DNA of 35,712 nt from DASUFF01 sp036274695. GTDB lineage: Bacteria > UBA10199 > JACPAL01 > GCA-016699445. The notes under the pieces are model-generated. The model did no database searches. It worked only from the letters and a program-made list of their open reading frames with translations, and had not been told where the DNA came from. Positions 19,150-28,268 of this stretch are shown in pieces. The stretch spans positions 1 to 35,712 of the forward strand of contig DASUFF010000155.1 in NCBI GenBank assembly GCA_036274695.1, given 5' to 3'. A program made the translations under genes and the position numbers. How positions within the stretch are numbered: the first letter of the stretch is position 1; each line of letters begins with the position of its first letter.

Positions 19150-19938
19150 ATGAAGAAACGGACCTTGGCTTTTTGTGTCACCGTCCTCGCCACCGCCTCG
19201 CTCCTGTGGTCGGCCTCCTGCGTGAATCTGTTCAGCGTCGAAGACGACGAAAACTTGGGCGCCCAGGTCGACGACGAGATTCAGTCCAACCCCGGCGAGT
19301 ATCCCCTCCTCAAGGAATCCGATTATCCGGATGCCTACGACTTTCTCTACGACATGCGCGACCAGATCCTCGATTCGGGCAAGGTGGATCACGCCGACGA
19401 CTTTCCCTGGCAGATCAAGATCATCGACGACGATTCGGTGCTGAACGCCTTCTCGGTCCCCGGAGGTTATCTCTATTTCTACACCGGCCTGCTCAAGTAC
19501 CTGGACACGGCGGACCATCTGGCCGGCGTCATGGGCCACGAGATCGCGCACGCGGCGAAGAGGCACGTCACCGAGGCGTTGACCCAGCAGTACGGCATCG
19601 AACTCCTGCTCCAAGCCGCGTTGGGCAACGACCTGGCCATCGTTCAAGACATCGCCGGCGGCCTATCGGGACTCGCCTTCAGCCGCGACCATGAGTCTGA
19701 GGCCGATGAGTTCTCCGTGATCTATCTGGCCGAGACGGATTTCGCCTGCGACGGCACGGCCGGATTTTTCGAAAAGCTGATCGCCGAGGGCGAGGCCGGA
19801 GGCACTCCGGAGTTCTTGAGCACCCATCCCAACCCCGAAAACCGGGTCGAGGACATCCATAAGAAGGCGGACGAGTTGGGATGCGACACGACGCCGTCCG
19901 GCGTGAACTACGACGCCTTCAAGGCGAGTCTGCCTTAG
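19150..19938 (+). CDS. M48-family zinc metalloprotease, lipoprotein
   Basis: A 262-aa periplasmic peptidase of the M48 (BepA/LoiP-like) type, a family that often handles misassembled outer-membrane proteins. The N-terminus is a lipoprotein signal peptide with Cys24 after WSAS. The zinc site is HEIAH (His130, Glu131, His134), and the third-ligand region is RDHESEADEF (179-188). PGGYLYFYTGLL upstream and STHPNPENRVEDI near the C-terminus are also typical of the family. The ATG at 19150 follows a GAAGGAGAA ribosome site; an earlier ATG at 19060 lies inside the previous gene. The stop is 4 bp from the stop of the convergent 780-aa gene. The tamA/tamB genes elsewhere in the window fit an envelope-assembly context. 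Confidence 0.88.
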   Translation: MKKRTLAFCVTVLATASLLWSASCVNLFSVEDDENLGAQVDDEIQSNPGEYPLLKESDYPDAYDFLYDMRDQILDSGKVDHADDFPWQIKIIDDDSVLNAFSVPGGYLYFYTGLLKYLDTADHLAGVMGHEIAHAAKRHVTEALTQQYGIELLLQAALGNDLAIVQDIAGGLSGLAFSRDHESEADEFSVIYLAETDFACDGTAGFFEKLIAEGEAGGTPEFLSTHPNPENRVEDIHKKADELGCDTTPSGVNYDAFKASLP

Positions 19939-19942
19939 TTTC

Positions 19943-22285
19943 TCAATAATCGAAACGAACGGCGAAGCGGCCGAAGAGGTTGTGCGATCCCGGCGCGTAA
20001 GGCGCTCCGGAGGCGTTGGTGACCTCCGGCGGGTTCGTGAGCTGGTGAAAGTACTCGTAGCCGGCGCCGACTTCCCACCAGTCGCGTTGATAGAGCAGAT
20101 AGCCTCCGCCCGCGAGGTAAAGGCCGGCGTGCACGTCCCGAAAGGTCCCCGTTCCGCCGAAGTCGCCTCCGAAACGCCCCTGGCCCATGATCTGCAATCC
20201 GCCGAAGACCACCCCCGCCCGGAGTTCGGCCAGGTCGACGTCGACGCGCCAACGCGGGTCGAAGCCCGGCTGGCTGATGAAATTGGCCCGGAACTGCGGG
20301 ATATAGGGATTGGCGAGCCAATCCCAGGGAAGAAAGGCGTAGCCACCGACGGCCAGGGGACCGGCGCCCACCTGGTCTAAGTGGAACAGGGTGTTGACGT
20401 CGTGCCGGATCGTGAGCTGAAAGCCGGGCTCTGAGGCGTTCGCAGAGCTCATCCAAGAAGGCCCCGCTTCGAGGGCTAAGCTGCTCACGCGTCCCATCTC
20501 ATGGTTGGCGCGATAACCGTCCTGCCGCTCGAGGAAGGCGAAAAGCGACGTCTCCAGCCGGTTGTGCTCCGAGTCCATCCCCACCGAACGCGCGCCCCTT
20601 AAAAACGGATAGCCGACGCCGTTCGGCCCGCCCTCCCCGCGCCCGTTGTGCGTGAGGAGCCGCGTCGGGAGAAAATCGCCGTCCTCTCCCTCGATCCGCA
20701 TCCGGTACTCGTCGGCGTCCAGAGTTCCGTCGCGGTCCGGTCGGAAAACGGCGGCGGAAGGCCGCGACCCGGCGGTGTCCGCCCGGCCGGGATAGGCCTC
20801 AAAATAGGGAAAGATCCGGGTGACGGTCGTCAGACCGACGCCGGCGACGACCCGCCCTCCCCGGCTCATCATGGCGCCGGGCTCGTAGGTGCGTTCGTCC
20901 CTCATGAGAATCCGCCCTCCGGAGCCGTAGGCGACCGCGACCGTTCCGGAGCGGTAATCCGACGGAGAGACGGGCTCGGCGACGAAGTGATTGCCCAGGT
21001 AAGCGCGGTCCATCGTGAGCGTCGCGTCCGTTTCCGAGCGCGTGTAGCGCAGAAAGATCGGCTCCGATTCGCCTTGATGCTGGTAGCGCCCGCTGGAGGG
21101 TCCCAGGATTTCGTCCAGGAGCGGCTGGCCGCGGGGTTGATAGCTCTGGGCGTCGATGTGATAGATGCCGAAGACGACCTGCGAGAGATCTTGAGGTGAA
21201 AGCCGCGCGACGAAATGCAGGGTCGGGTGAACCGCCGCGCGGTTGAAGGCCGCCGGATCGTTCGCCTCGCTTTCGAGGTAGGCGACGGAGGCGTTCGGAT
21301 CGTCGAGGACGGCGACCAGGGCCCGGCGCAGCGTTGCCGGCGTCGGCCGCCCTTGCGCGTCCCGAGGAAGGCTTGCGGGAGGGACGCCCAAATAGGCGGC
21401 CAGTTGGTCCGCATTCGCGGGATCGCACAGGAGGTTCTCGGGCCGTCCATTCAGGAAGGTCAGCAATTCGCGCGCCGAGTCCCCGCGGAGGTCGAGCAGG
21501 ATGCGGCTCGTGTCGCCGACCCGGCGGCTGGAGACGGAGGCGAGGCCGCTGTCCCGCAGCGCGGTCAACACGGCCGTCCGGCGGTCCGCCGTCGCCGTGG
21601 CGTATCCCGCCGGCGTGCTCGGATCGATCTCCAAGCTCGCCATCGACAGCATCGTGTCTAAATCCAAGGGCCAGGAGTCGGGGGCGCATCGGCTGACGGT
21701 AAAAGCGTCCCGGCGGTAACAATCGGGATCGGCGCTTCCGCGGTTGGTCATGAATTGGGCGAAACGGGGCGCGGCGTCCCTAAGCTCGTCGCGGTAAAAG
21801 TGGCTGATGATCAGGTCCCCACCGGGATCCAGATACGCGTCCCCCAGACTTGCGCCCGCCGGATACCGATGCGAGCGGATCGTCCTCGCGGCGAGTCGGC
21901 GGAGCGTCTCCCCCGCCCCGCCAATTTGCGCGTTGGGATACACACGGGCCAGGTCGGCGACGCGCAGGAGATTGCCGCCGTTCTGCCTCATGAGTTCCGC
22001 GATGTCGGCGGGATCGATGCGCGTCACCGAAGCGTCGGGCATTAGGTAGCGAACGGCGATCGGGTCGGAACCCGCGCTCGCGGTCGATGACATCAGCCGG
22101 CGGTAACGGTCGAGCAATGCCGGATTCGTCAAAAGGACACCGGCGGCAGGATCGTCGGATTCCGCCGGGAGCCGGTCGGAGGCGTCGAGAAGCCAGCCGT
22201 TGCCGTTCCGGTCCGCGCTCCTAAATCTCTCCCGGAGCGCCTCCGGCGACAAAGAGCCGTCGCGCCAATTAAAGGCGATGGTCAT
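19943..22285 (-). CDS. Hypothetical 780-aa protein with C-terminal beta-barrel-like region
   Basis: I do not recognise the family. The last roughly 230 residues alternate polar and aromatic/hydrophobic residues (for example GAGPLAVGGYAFLPWDW, VHAGLYLAGGGYLLYQR, WWEVGAGYEYFHQL) and end in FAVRFDY, like an outer-membrane barrel strand. There are two EF-hand-like loops, DRNGNGWLLDASD (about 25-37) and RPDRDGTLDADEY (about 520-532), which could bind calcium. No signal peptide is present at the start (MTIAFNWRDGSLSPEA), which is odd for a barrel protein, and no better upstream start is seen. It begins 3 bp after the stop of the 647-aa methyltransferase-like gene, so the two are almost certainly co-transcribed. 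Confidence 0.6.
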   Translation of the reverse strand: MTIAFNWRDGSLSPEALRERFRSADRNGNGWLLDASDRLPAESDDPAAGVLLTNPALLDRYRRLMSSTASAGSDPIAVRYLMPDASVTRIDPADIAELMRQNGGNLLRVADLARVYPNAQIGGAGETLRRLAARTIRSHRYPAGASLGDAYLDPGGDLIISHFYRDELRDAAPRFAQFMTNRGSADPDCYRRDAFTVSRCAPDSWPLDLDTMLSMASLEIDPSTPAGYATATADRRTAVLTALRDSGLASVSSRRVGDTSRILLDLRGDSARELLTFLNGRPENLLCDPANADQLAAYLGVPPASLPRDAQGRPTPATLRRALVAVLDDPNASVAYLESEANDPAAFNRAAVHPTLHFVARLSPQDLSQVVFGIYHIDAQSYQPRGQPLLDEILGPSSGRYQHQGESEPIFLRYTRSETDATLTMDRAYLGNHFVAEPVSPSDYRSGTVAVAYGSGGRILMRDERTYEPGAMMSRGGRVVAGVGLTTVTRIFPYFEAYPGRADTAGSRPSAAVFRPDRDGTLDADEYRMRIEGEDGDFLPTRLLTHNGRGEGGPNGVGYPFLRGARSVGMDSEHNRLETSLFAFLERQDGYRANHEMGRVSSLALEAGPSWMSSANASEPGFQLTIRHDVNTLFHLDQVGAGPLAVGGYAFLPWDWLANPYIPQFRANFISQPGFDPRWRVDVDLAELRAGVVFGGLQIMGQGRFGGDFGGTGTFRDVHAGLYLAGGGYLLYQRDWWEVGAGYEYFHQLTNPPEVTNASGAPYAPGSHNLFGRFAVRFDY

Positions 22286-22288
22286 GGA

Positions 22289-24232
22289 TTAAGGGAGGCA
22301 GAGGAAGGTCACGCTGATCGGCGGATTCCTCTCCTCCGGCAACGGGCACGGAAAGACGGCGCGCGTTCCGCGGCGGAACTGCTTGGGCACGCGGTAGCCC
22401 GCCTTCTCGAACACTTCGACCCAAGACAAACGGTCGCCCGGCGGGTCCATCGGCCACGGGGCGCGCAGGCCCTGGCCGGAGACCTGATGCGTCCAGCGGA
22501 AGCCGGCATGATAGCTGTTCCAGCCGGCGTCGCGGATCTGAGGGCCGGTCAGGCCCGATTCTTCGGTAAACACCACGATCATTCCCGCGTCGCGATACCG
22601 GCGGAGCGTCGCGATCATGTCCTCGTCCGTCTTCCCTCTGGCTTCGTGGAAGCCGTTGCCGACGAGCATGACGGTGCCCGGACCCAGCGCTTCTTCCCGG
22701 CGCAGGAAATCGATCAGCTCGCCCGGCTTTCCGATGTCGCTTTGGGTGAATTTCATGCCCGACGGCAGCCGCCCGGCCTGCAGCTCGCTCGAGGCCCCGT
22801 CGATGGCCGCCTGCTCGAAATCGGCGCCGAAATAACGAATGCCGTCGTCGCCGAATTTTTTGCGGAATTCCTGAATGCCCACGGCCAGGCCCATCGCGTG
22901 CTCCAAGACGTTCCGGTAACGCACGCCCGAGGCCCGTTGATAATCCCACAGGATCTCCACCGCGTCCTTGAAGCTCTTGCGGTTCGCGTCCCGGCTCGCC
23001 GCGATGTTCTTCCCCCGCTCCACCCAGGGTCTTCGACCCTTTTCTTGAAGAAGAGCCAGGTGCTGCGCGAGGTAAGGGTGATAGGCGCCGACGATGCCGT
23101 AGACCCCCGGTCCGCGCTCGAAGGCGCGCGCTCCCAGAGCCGTCACGCGCGATCCATCCAGAAATCCCGCCTCGTTTAAGACGTGGCGCACGGCCCCGCC
23201 CCACCGCGTCTCCGGAAACGCCGAGCCGGCGCCGAGGCCTTTTAAAAGTCCCGCCGCCTTCAATCCCAAGACGATCGGGACGATCCGGTAGCCGACCTCC
23301 GTCTCGTGCGGCGAGGCCATCCAGGCTGCGCACGGGTGATGGGCCCGCCCCGCGGGAGGCAGTCGCAGCCAGCGCTGAACGAGGGCGTCTTCCTTCGGCA
23401 AAACGTTTTCCGAAAAGCCGGCGGCCAGCACTCCCGCCAGGTCGGTGCGGAAGGCGGGATCCAAGTTCAGGGATTCGTCGAAACGGTAGGGAGACGTGCG
23501 GCTGCGGACGTAACCGTCGCCGACCTTGTTCAAGATCCCCCGCGCCTCGAGGAACTGGGCGTCGAAGGAAAATTGGTTCGGATCGAGCTCCAAGATGCGG
23601 GCGTCGCCCGAGGAGAGCGTTTCGCCGCGCGCCAGAAGGTCCAGGACGTCGGTGGCCGTATACGTTCCCAGGATCTGGCGCATCAGCCAGAGGTCCGGGG
23701 GGGCCGTCACGGCCGCGGTAAAGGTCATCGTGCGGAAGGCGTCCGCCGCGCGGCCCACAGAGGCGCGCGTTTCGTCGTCCAGGCCGGGGCGGCGCTCCAA
23801 GGCGCTTTCGAGGTTGGAGAACCAGCCGAGCAGCTCCTGGCCGTTGACGAAGAGATGCGGCACCTCGTTCACGAAGGAACGGAACGCCGTTTGCGAGATG
23901 CGCGGAAACCCGTCCGGGCCCTCGACGGTCGGTTGCAGGACTAACTCGAGGAGCCTCTCCCCCATCGGATGCTCGAAGAGTTCGGGGAATTGGGAAAAGT
24001 AGAGAGAGCGATAGGCCTCGCTCCGAAGGATCGCCGTCTTACAGTCGGAAAGGGTTTTGAAAATCTGGCCGGCGCCGATCGAAACGCTGGGGCTGGTCGT
24101 TTCCACGAGGCCGCGGAAGACGCTTAAGGCCATATTGCATTCTAACCCGGTTTGGACGCGCTGGGCGACAGCGGAGGCCGTCTCCAAGGCTTGGAGACCC
24201 GTGGCGGCAAGGACGGGAGGGATGCGGAACAT
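22289..24232 (-). CDS. Methyltransferase-like protein with non-canonical SAM region
   Basis: A 647-aa protein of unclear function. The part from about 430 on resembles a Rossmann methyltransferase: RYFGADFEQAAIDGAS stands where the motif II Asp segment of a SAM enzyme is expected, then FTQSDIGKPGELIDFLR, VMLVGNGFHEARG and MIVVFTEESGL. The usual glycine-rich motif I (DxGxGxG) is not visible; EHAMGLAVGI stands in its place. A winged-helix-like stretch is seen around 195-245 (DLLARGETLSSGD, LEARGILNKVGDGYV). The N-terminal 180 residues are helical and unassigned. There is no signal peptide. The gene is divergent from a canonical methyltransferase gene and is followed 3 bp later by the barrel-ended 780-aa gene. 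Confidence 0.55.
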   Translation of the reverse strand: MFRIPPVLAATGLQALETASAVAQRVQTGLECNMALSVFRGLVETTSPSVSIGAGQIFKTLSDCKTAILRSEAYRSLYFSQFPELFEHPMGERLLELVLQPTVEGPDGFPRISQTAFRSFVNEVPHLFVNGQELLGWFSNLESALERRPGLDDETRASVGRAADAFRTMTFTAAVTAPPDLWLMRQILGTYTATDVLDLLARGETLSSGDARILELDPNQFSFDAQFLEARGILNKVGDGYVRSRTSPYRFDESLNLDPAFRTDLAGVLAAGFSENVLPKEDALVQRWLRLPPAGRAHHPCAAWMASPHETEVGYRIVPIVLGLKAAGLLKGLGAGSAFPETRWGGAVRHVLNEAGFLDGSRVTALGARAFERGPGVYGIVGAYHPYLAQHLALLQEKGRRPWVERGKNIAASRDANRKSFKDAVEILWDYQRASGVRYRNVLEHAMGLAVGIQEFRKKFGDDGIRYFGADFEQAAIDGASSELQAGRLPSGMKFTQSDIGKPGELIDFLRREEALGPGTVMLVGNGFHEARGKTDEDMIATLRRYRDAGMIVVFTEESGLTGPQIRDAGWNSYHAGFRWTHQVSGQGLRAPWPMDPPGDRLSWVEVFEKAGYRVPKQFRRGTRAVFPCPLPEERNPPISVTFLCLP

Positions 24233-24336
24233 GGGAGCTTCATCGAGAAAGGCGATGCAAAGTTGCTCATTTTGTTGACGGAGCGAATGAAAACACGCAA
24301 CAAATCCATCCAGTTACAGATGAGGAAGGATAATTC

Positions 24337-25707
24337 ATGATCTTCCAAGCTCAAGCTCAGGCCGCTGCAGTTCGCGCCGCCTCTCTGGTCAACGCCGCCG
24401 CCTCCACCGTTTTTACCGGCGTCGACCGCTTCGTCGCCCGGCCGGAGATCGAGCCCCGCGTGGGCCAGCTCTTTTTGGATCTCGCGCAAAACACGCACCC
24501 GGACCGCCTCCTGACGACCTATCCCGACCGCATTATCTCCCACATTTTTTCCTGGGCCGGATTTCCCGTCGATCTCACCGCGCGTCCCCTCTCGGCTTGG
24601 CAACGGCGCGAGTACGTCGCCCGGCACATGGCCCTCTCGGCCCTGATCGCGCCGTTGCTCGGAGGCTTCCTCTACGGCGCCAATCCGGCGGGCGTGAGCT
24701 TCACGTCGGAGGATCTCGTCACGATGGTCCGCCGTTATTTCGAACTGGTCGATAAGGACGCGCAACAGGCCGGGCGCCTCTACCCGCGCAAGTTGCTGAA
24801 CGTCGCCTTCGGCGATTTGAACGGCGAGCGCGTCCTGAACTCCACCTACCGCACGCGGCGGCAGATGATGGAGGCCATCCGCTCGCGCGTCGGCTACGTG
24901 AAGGACCGGAAGGAGTACGACGCCTCGATCTGGCCGGATTACTTCCTGCACCTCTTTCACTGGCGCGACTGGCTCGACGACGACGAGGCCTTCAGCTGGG
25001 ATTCCAAGACGGAGCTCCTCTTCGCGGGACTCTACGGAGCGATGCAACGCTCGGCCCTGCCCGACGCGCTGGAGGCCTTCCTCAAGGCCGACAACCGCCG
25101 GCGCATCGATCCGAGACGCGGCCCGGTCCGCGTGGTGGAGATCGGCGCCGGCACGGGGACGTACGCGAATTATTTCCTCGAGTCCGCGCGGTGGATGGGG
25201 CGCCTGGGCGGGTTGGAGTACGGCTTCGTGGAGATGAGCCCGTCCAACATGAAGCTCGCGCGCGAGCGCTTGAAGGGCTGGGGGGACCGCGTGAAATTTT
25301 ACGATTGGGAGCACGACCGCGCCGCCGCCGAAGCCCTGCCCTACGACGACGGGAGCGTGGACGTCGTCGTCTCGGTCAACCTCTTCCACGAGCTGCCGCC
25401 CCACGTGCGCGAGGAGGCCGCCTGGGAGATAGGCCGCGTGCTGCGTTCCGGCCCGCTGGAGGCCTCGGGGCGGCTGGTCTTCTTCGATTCCGTGCAGGCC
25501 GGCGACGGATTGGACAGCCTGCTTCGCGCCTTCGGCGAGAGCGGCCATGGCAAGGCCGCGCGCACCGGCGTCTTTCACGAGCCTTACATTCCGGGTTACG
25601 CCCGGGAAAATCTGGACGTCTTGTTCGGCGATGCGGGAATGAAACGCCGCGCTCCCTGGCAATTCGCCTACATGGCGAAAGGCGCTTCGTTCGACAAATA
25701 CGTCTAA
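24337..25707 (+). CDS. Class I SAM-dependent methyltransferase with long helical N-terminus
   Basis: A 456-aa protein. The catalytic domain (about 262-456) shows VRVVEIGAGTGTYANYF (SAM motif I), LEYGFVEMSPSNMKLARE, RVKFYDWEHD, VDVVVSVNLFHELPPHV and GRLVFFDSVQAGDG, all good class I methyltransferase marks. The first 250 residues are helical and unassigned and begin with an Ala-rich stretch (QAQAQAAAVRAASLVNAAAS). The ATG follows a GAGGAAGGA ribosome site by 7 bases. Its stop overlaps the stop of the convergent carbonic anhydrase gene by 4 bp. It is divergent from the methyltransferase-like gene at 22289-24232, with 104 bp between, so the two may share regulation. Confidence 0.78.
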   Translation: MIFQAQAQAAAVRAASLVNAAASTVFTGVDRFVARPEIEPRVGQLFLDLAQNTHPDRLLTTYPDRIISHIFSWAGFPVDLTARPLSAWQRREYVARHMALSALIAPLLGGFLYGANPAGVSFTSEDLVTMVRRYFELVDKDAQQAGRLYPRKLLNVAFGDLNGERVLNSTYRTRRQMMEAIRSRVGYVKDRKEYDASIWPDYFLHLFHWRDWLDDDEAFSWDSKTELLFAGLYGAMQRSALPDALEAFLKADNRRRIDPRRGPVRVVEIGAGTGTYANYFLESARWMGRLGGLEYGFVEMSPSNMKLARERLKGWGDRVKFYDWEHDRAAAEALPYDDGSVDVVVSVNLFHELPPHVREEAAWEIGRVLRSGPLEASGRLVFFDSVQAGDGLDSLLRAFGESGHGKAARTGVFHEPYIPGYARENLDVLFGDAGMKRRAPWQFAYMAKGASFDKYV

Positions 25708-26330
25708 CGCCGTCTAAAGATGCGGTCGACCTGAAGTTTCGAATCCACGACCAGCCCCAAATCCTTAAGCAGGCCGTCCCGGATGTCGTAGATCCAGCCG
25801 TGGACGGACAAGCTTTTCCCCTTCTTCCACGCGTCTTGGACGGCGCTGGTGGCGCAGACGTTGGCCACCTGGGCCTTCACGTTGAGCTCGCACAGGCGGT
25901 CGGCGCGCTTTTCCTTGCTGCGGATGCGGTCCAGCTCCGAGGCGCGGTCGCGGTAGACGTCCTTGATGTGCCGGAGCCAGTTGTCCATCAGCCCGTGGGA
26001 TTTGCTCTCGGCCGCCGCCCTGACGCCGCCGCAGCCGTAATGGCCGCACACGATGATGTGTTTCACGCCCAAATGGTGGACGGCGAACTGGATGACGGAG
26101 AGGCAGTTCAAATCGGTGTGGACGACGACGTTGGCGACGTTGCGATGCACGAACAATTCGCCGGGGTCCAGGCCGACGATCTCGTTGGCGGGCACCCGGC
26201 TGTCGGAGCAGCCGATCCAGAGGTATTCGGGACGCTGGATCTCGGCTAAGCGAGAGAAATAACCCGGCTCCGTCTTTTCCCGGTGGGCCGCCCAACGGCG
26301 GTTGTTCTTGAAGAGTTTTTCGAGCTTCAT
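25704..26330 (-). CDS. can: Beta-class carbonic anhydrase
   Basis: Zinc enzyme that interconverts CO2 and bicarbonate. The 208-aa product has the full beta-class zinc site: CSDSR (Cys41, Asp43, Arg45), His97 and Cys100 in GHYGCGG. The N-terminal segment KLFKNNRRWA and the sequence IVGLDPGELFVHRNVAN are typical of the Can/CynT group, and the length is normal. It starts 5 bp after the stop of the VOC gene and is probably co-transcribed with it. Confidence 0.95.
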   Translation of the reverse strand: MKLEKLFKNNRRWAAHREKTEPGYFSRLAEIQRPEYLWIGCSDSRVPANEIVGLDPGELFVHRNVANVVVHTDLNCLSVIQFAVHHLGVKHIIVCGHYGCGGVRAAAESKSHGLMDNWLRHIKDVYRDRASELDRIRSKEKRADRLCELNVKAQVANVCATSAVQDAWKKGKSLSVHGWIYDIRDGLLKDLGLVVDSKLQVDRIFRRR

Positions 26331-26335
26331 AAGGC

Positions 26336-26773
26336 TTATCTCCGATCGCCCACCTTTTTATACGATTTTAAGCCGAAAATCGCCGAAGATTTCGAGTAAT
26401 GCTTGAACTCCAGCAGGTTCCCCGAAGGATCCTCCAGGAAGAAGGTGCGGTGCTCGATCGGCGTTCCTTCATAGCGGACGCGGGGTTTTTGATAAAACTT
26501 AAGCCCCTTCTTCGCCACCCGGCGGGCCAGTGCCTGCCAGTCCGTCAACTTCCGAAAGACCAAGCCGAAGTGGCGCGGGTAGATTCCCTTCTGGCGCGAA
26601 GCCCCCTCGTCCGCCCGTTGTGCGACGATCTGGTTTCCGCGCAAATTCAAGATGAGCGAATGATCCGAGGCGCGTCCCGGCCGGCAGCCCAGGCCTTGGA
26701 CGTAAAAACGCCGCGCGGATTTCAGATCGTGCACGGGAAAGGCCAGGTGAAAGAGGGTCGCCGGCGCGGGCAT
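26336..26773 (-). CDS. VOC (glyoxalase/bleomycin-resistance) family protein
   Basis: A 145-aa vicinal oxygen chelate protein with two beta-alpha-beta-beta-beta modules. The first module has FHLAFPVHDLKSARRFYVQGLG, with His9 a likely metal ligand. The second ends with TFFLEDPSGNLLEFKHY, with Glu as the likely last ligand. The family includes metal-dependent lyases, isomerases and dioxygenases as well as binding proteins; the substrate cannot be inferred. It is 5 bp upstream of the carbonic anhydrase gene. Confidence 0.85.
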   Translation of the reverse strand: MPAPATLFHLAFPVHDLKSARRFYVQGLGCRPGRASDHSLILNLRGNQIVAQRADEGASRQKGIYPRHFGLVFRKLTDWQALARRVAKKGLKFYQKPRVRYEGTPIEHRTFFLEDPSGNLLEFKHYSKSSAIFGLKSYKKVGDRR

Positions 26774-26809
26774 GGGTCTAAGAAATCGACTTTGGACGGA
26801 AAGACAAGG

Positions 26810-28231
26810 TTAAATCGACAGGAAGCGCGGGCGGCCGGAACGGATGCGGGCGATCCGTTCCCGAAGGAGGGTCTGCTCGCTCGTCTCTCCGAACACGAGT
26901 CTTCCCACCAGGTTGCGGAACGACGGCACGTGGTTCAGCCGGCTGATCTCCCGCTCGAAAAAAATCGCCGCGGATTCCAGCCCCGTCGCCTCCAACGCCT
27001 CCGCCACCGCCAGACGATCGAGGTAGGTCGCCGCCTGATAATAGATGCCGATCAGGGAGGTCACCGCGTGTTCCCGCCCGGCCCGCGATGCGCGTAGGAT
27101 CGCTTCCCGCAGGTCCCCGTGATGGAGGAACCAGCGCAGGGCCTCCCCTCGTTTTCGGGCCAGGGTGCCCAGGAGGTCCAAATGAAAGACGGTGAAATGA
27201 AGCGGGAGCTTGCGAAACTCGAGGCCCATCAACAGGTCGTCCAGCCGGGGATTGGCCGCGATCAGGCGCATCAGCATCAGCCCCGAGCGGTGCTTGAACA
27301 CGGCCTTCAGGACCGCTTCCCCCAATCCTTTGCGCTTGGACGACGGCAGGACGTAGGAGGCCTTGCTCAAACAGGTCTCCAAGAGATGCTGGCCATCCAA
27401 CCCGTAATCGCCCGTCAGGACGGCCTCGGCAACGGTCCGGAAGACGGGGGCGCTGTGGACGTCGAGATAACGGCCGCCGTAGGGAGTTTCGCCGAAAAGG
27501 GCGTAGCGCTGCGACAGCAGCCCGTGAAGCAGATCCAAGGCGCCGGCGTCCGAGCGGTCCGCCAGGACGAGCAGGGCCTTTTGGCCGGCGTCGGAACGCG
27601 CCTGCAGGCGTTTCGGTTCCGTCTCCTCCGCCGGGTCCTCCCGCGTCAGCATCTCCTTCGCGAATTTTCTTAAAAAGGCGCACGCGCCCGGAGGGTCCCT
27701 CTCGTCCAGGCGGTCGATGGCGTCGATGGCTGCGGCGGCGTCGTTCTTGGCCAGGGCGTCGTGAACGCTCTTGGCGAGGAAGAGGATCGCCGTGCGCGTG
27801 ACGCCCGCAGGCGGCTCCGAGACCGGCGTCACGGCGCCCATCAGTCCGCGGGCCAGCAAATCCTCCACCCAGATCGGCTCCTCCGTCCCCGCGAAGACGG
27901 CCGCCCCGTGGCGCAGGCGGAAGGCGACCACGCTCAAATGCTCGCAAAGGTTTTTCTTCGTCAGAGCGTCCAGCGTCTCCAGCTCCCGCTCCCATTCGGT
28001 CAGCTTCGCGGGGCCCGCTTCCGCGATGCTGCGGGCGATCTTTAAGCGGTCCAAGCCCAGGATCGGTGTCCGCGTCGGGGACATCACGCGGATATGGAAA
28101 TTGAGAAGCGCGGCGCCCGCGTTGTCGCGGACCTCTTCAGTCATCGCCGCATGCGACCGCAGATAGACGGAGGCGAAGCCCTGCATCCAGGGGAGGATCT
28201 CGGTCGGGATGGGGGCCAAGAAAAGAGCCAT
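26810..28231 (-). CDS. Hypothetical helical protein, 473 aa
   Basis: I recognise no family. The sequence is almost all alpha-helical (many Leu/Ala/Arg segments such as AVFKHRSGLMLMRLIAANPRLDDLLMG and LFLAKSVHDALAKNDAAAAIDAIDRLDE), compatible with a helical repeat array. No signal peptide or membrane segment is seen. It lies between the Mo-carrier/RluA fusion (upstream, 37 bp gap) and the VOC gene (downstream, 36 bp gap), all on the minus strand, so a shared transcript is possible. Codon use looks like that of its neighbours. Confidence 0.6.
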   Translation of the reverse strand: MALFLAPIPTEILPWMQGFASVYLRSHAAMTEEVRDNAGAALLNFHIRVMSPTRTPILGLDRLKIARSIAEAGPAKLTEWERELETLDALTKKNLCEHLSVVAFRLRHGAAVFAGTEEPIWVEDLLARGLMGAVTPVSEPPAGVTRTAILFLAKSVHDALAKNDAAAAIDAIDRLDERDPPGACAFLRKFAKEMLTREDPAEETEPKRLQARSDAGQKALLVLADRSDAGALDLLHGLLSQRYALFGETPYGGRYLDVHSAPVFRTVAEAVLTGDYGLDGQHLLETCLSKASYVLPSSKRKGLGEAVLKAVFKHRSGLMLMRLIAANPRLDDLLMGLEFRKLPLHFTVFHLDLLGTLARKRGEALRWFLHHGDLREAILRASRAGREHAVTSLIGIYYQAATYLDRLAVAEALEATGLESAAIFFEREISRLNHVPSFRNLVGRLVFGETSEQTLLRERIARIRSGRPRFLSI

Positions 28232-28268
28232 GGGGAGCCTTATCGCGAAAAACGCCGCGCGGTTGCGT

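Noticed and set aside
24142..25662. Minus-strand open frame antisense to the methyltransferase gene
   Set aside because: No motif and Arg/Ala/Gly/Val shadow composition; the plus-strand protein has clear SAM motifs and a ribosome site.
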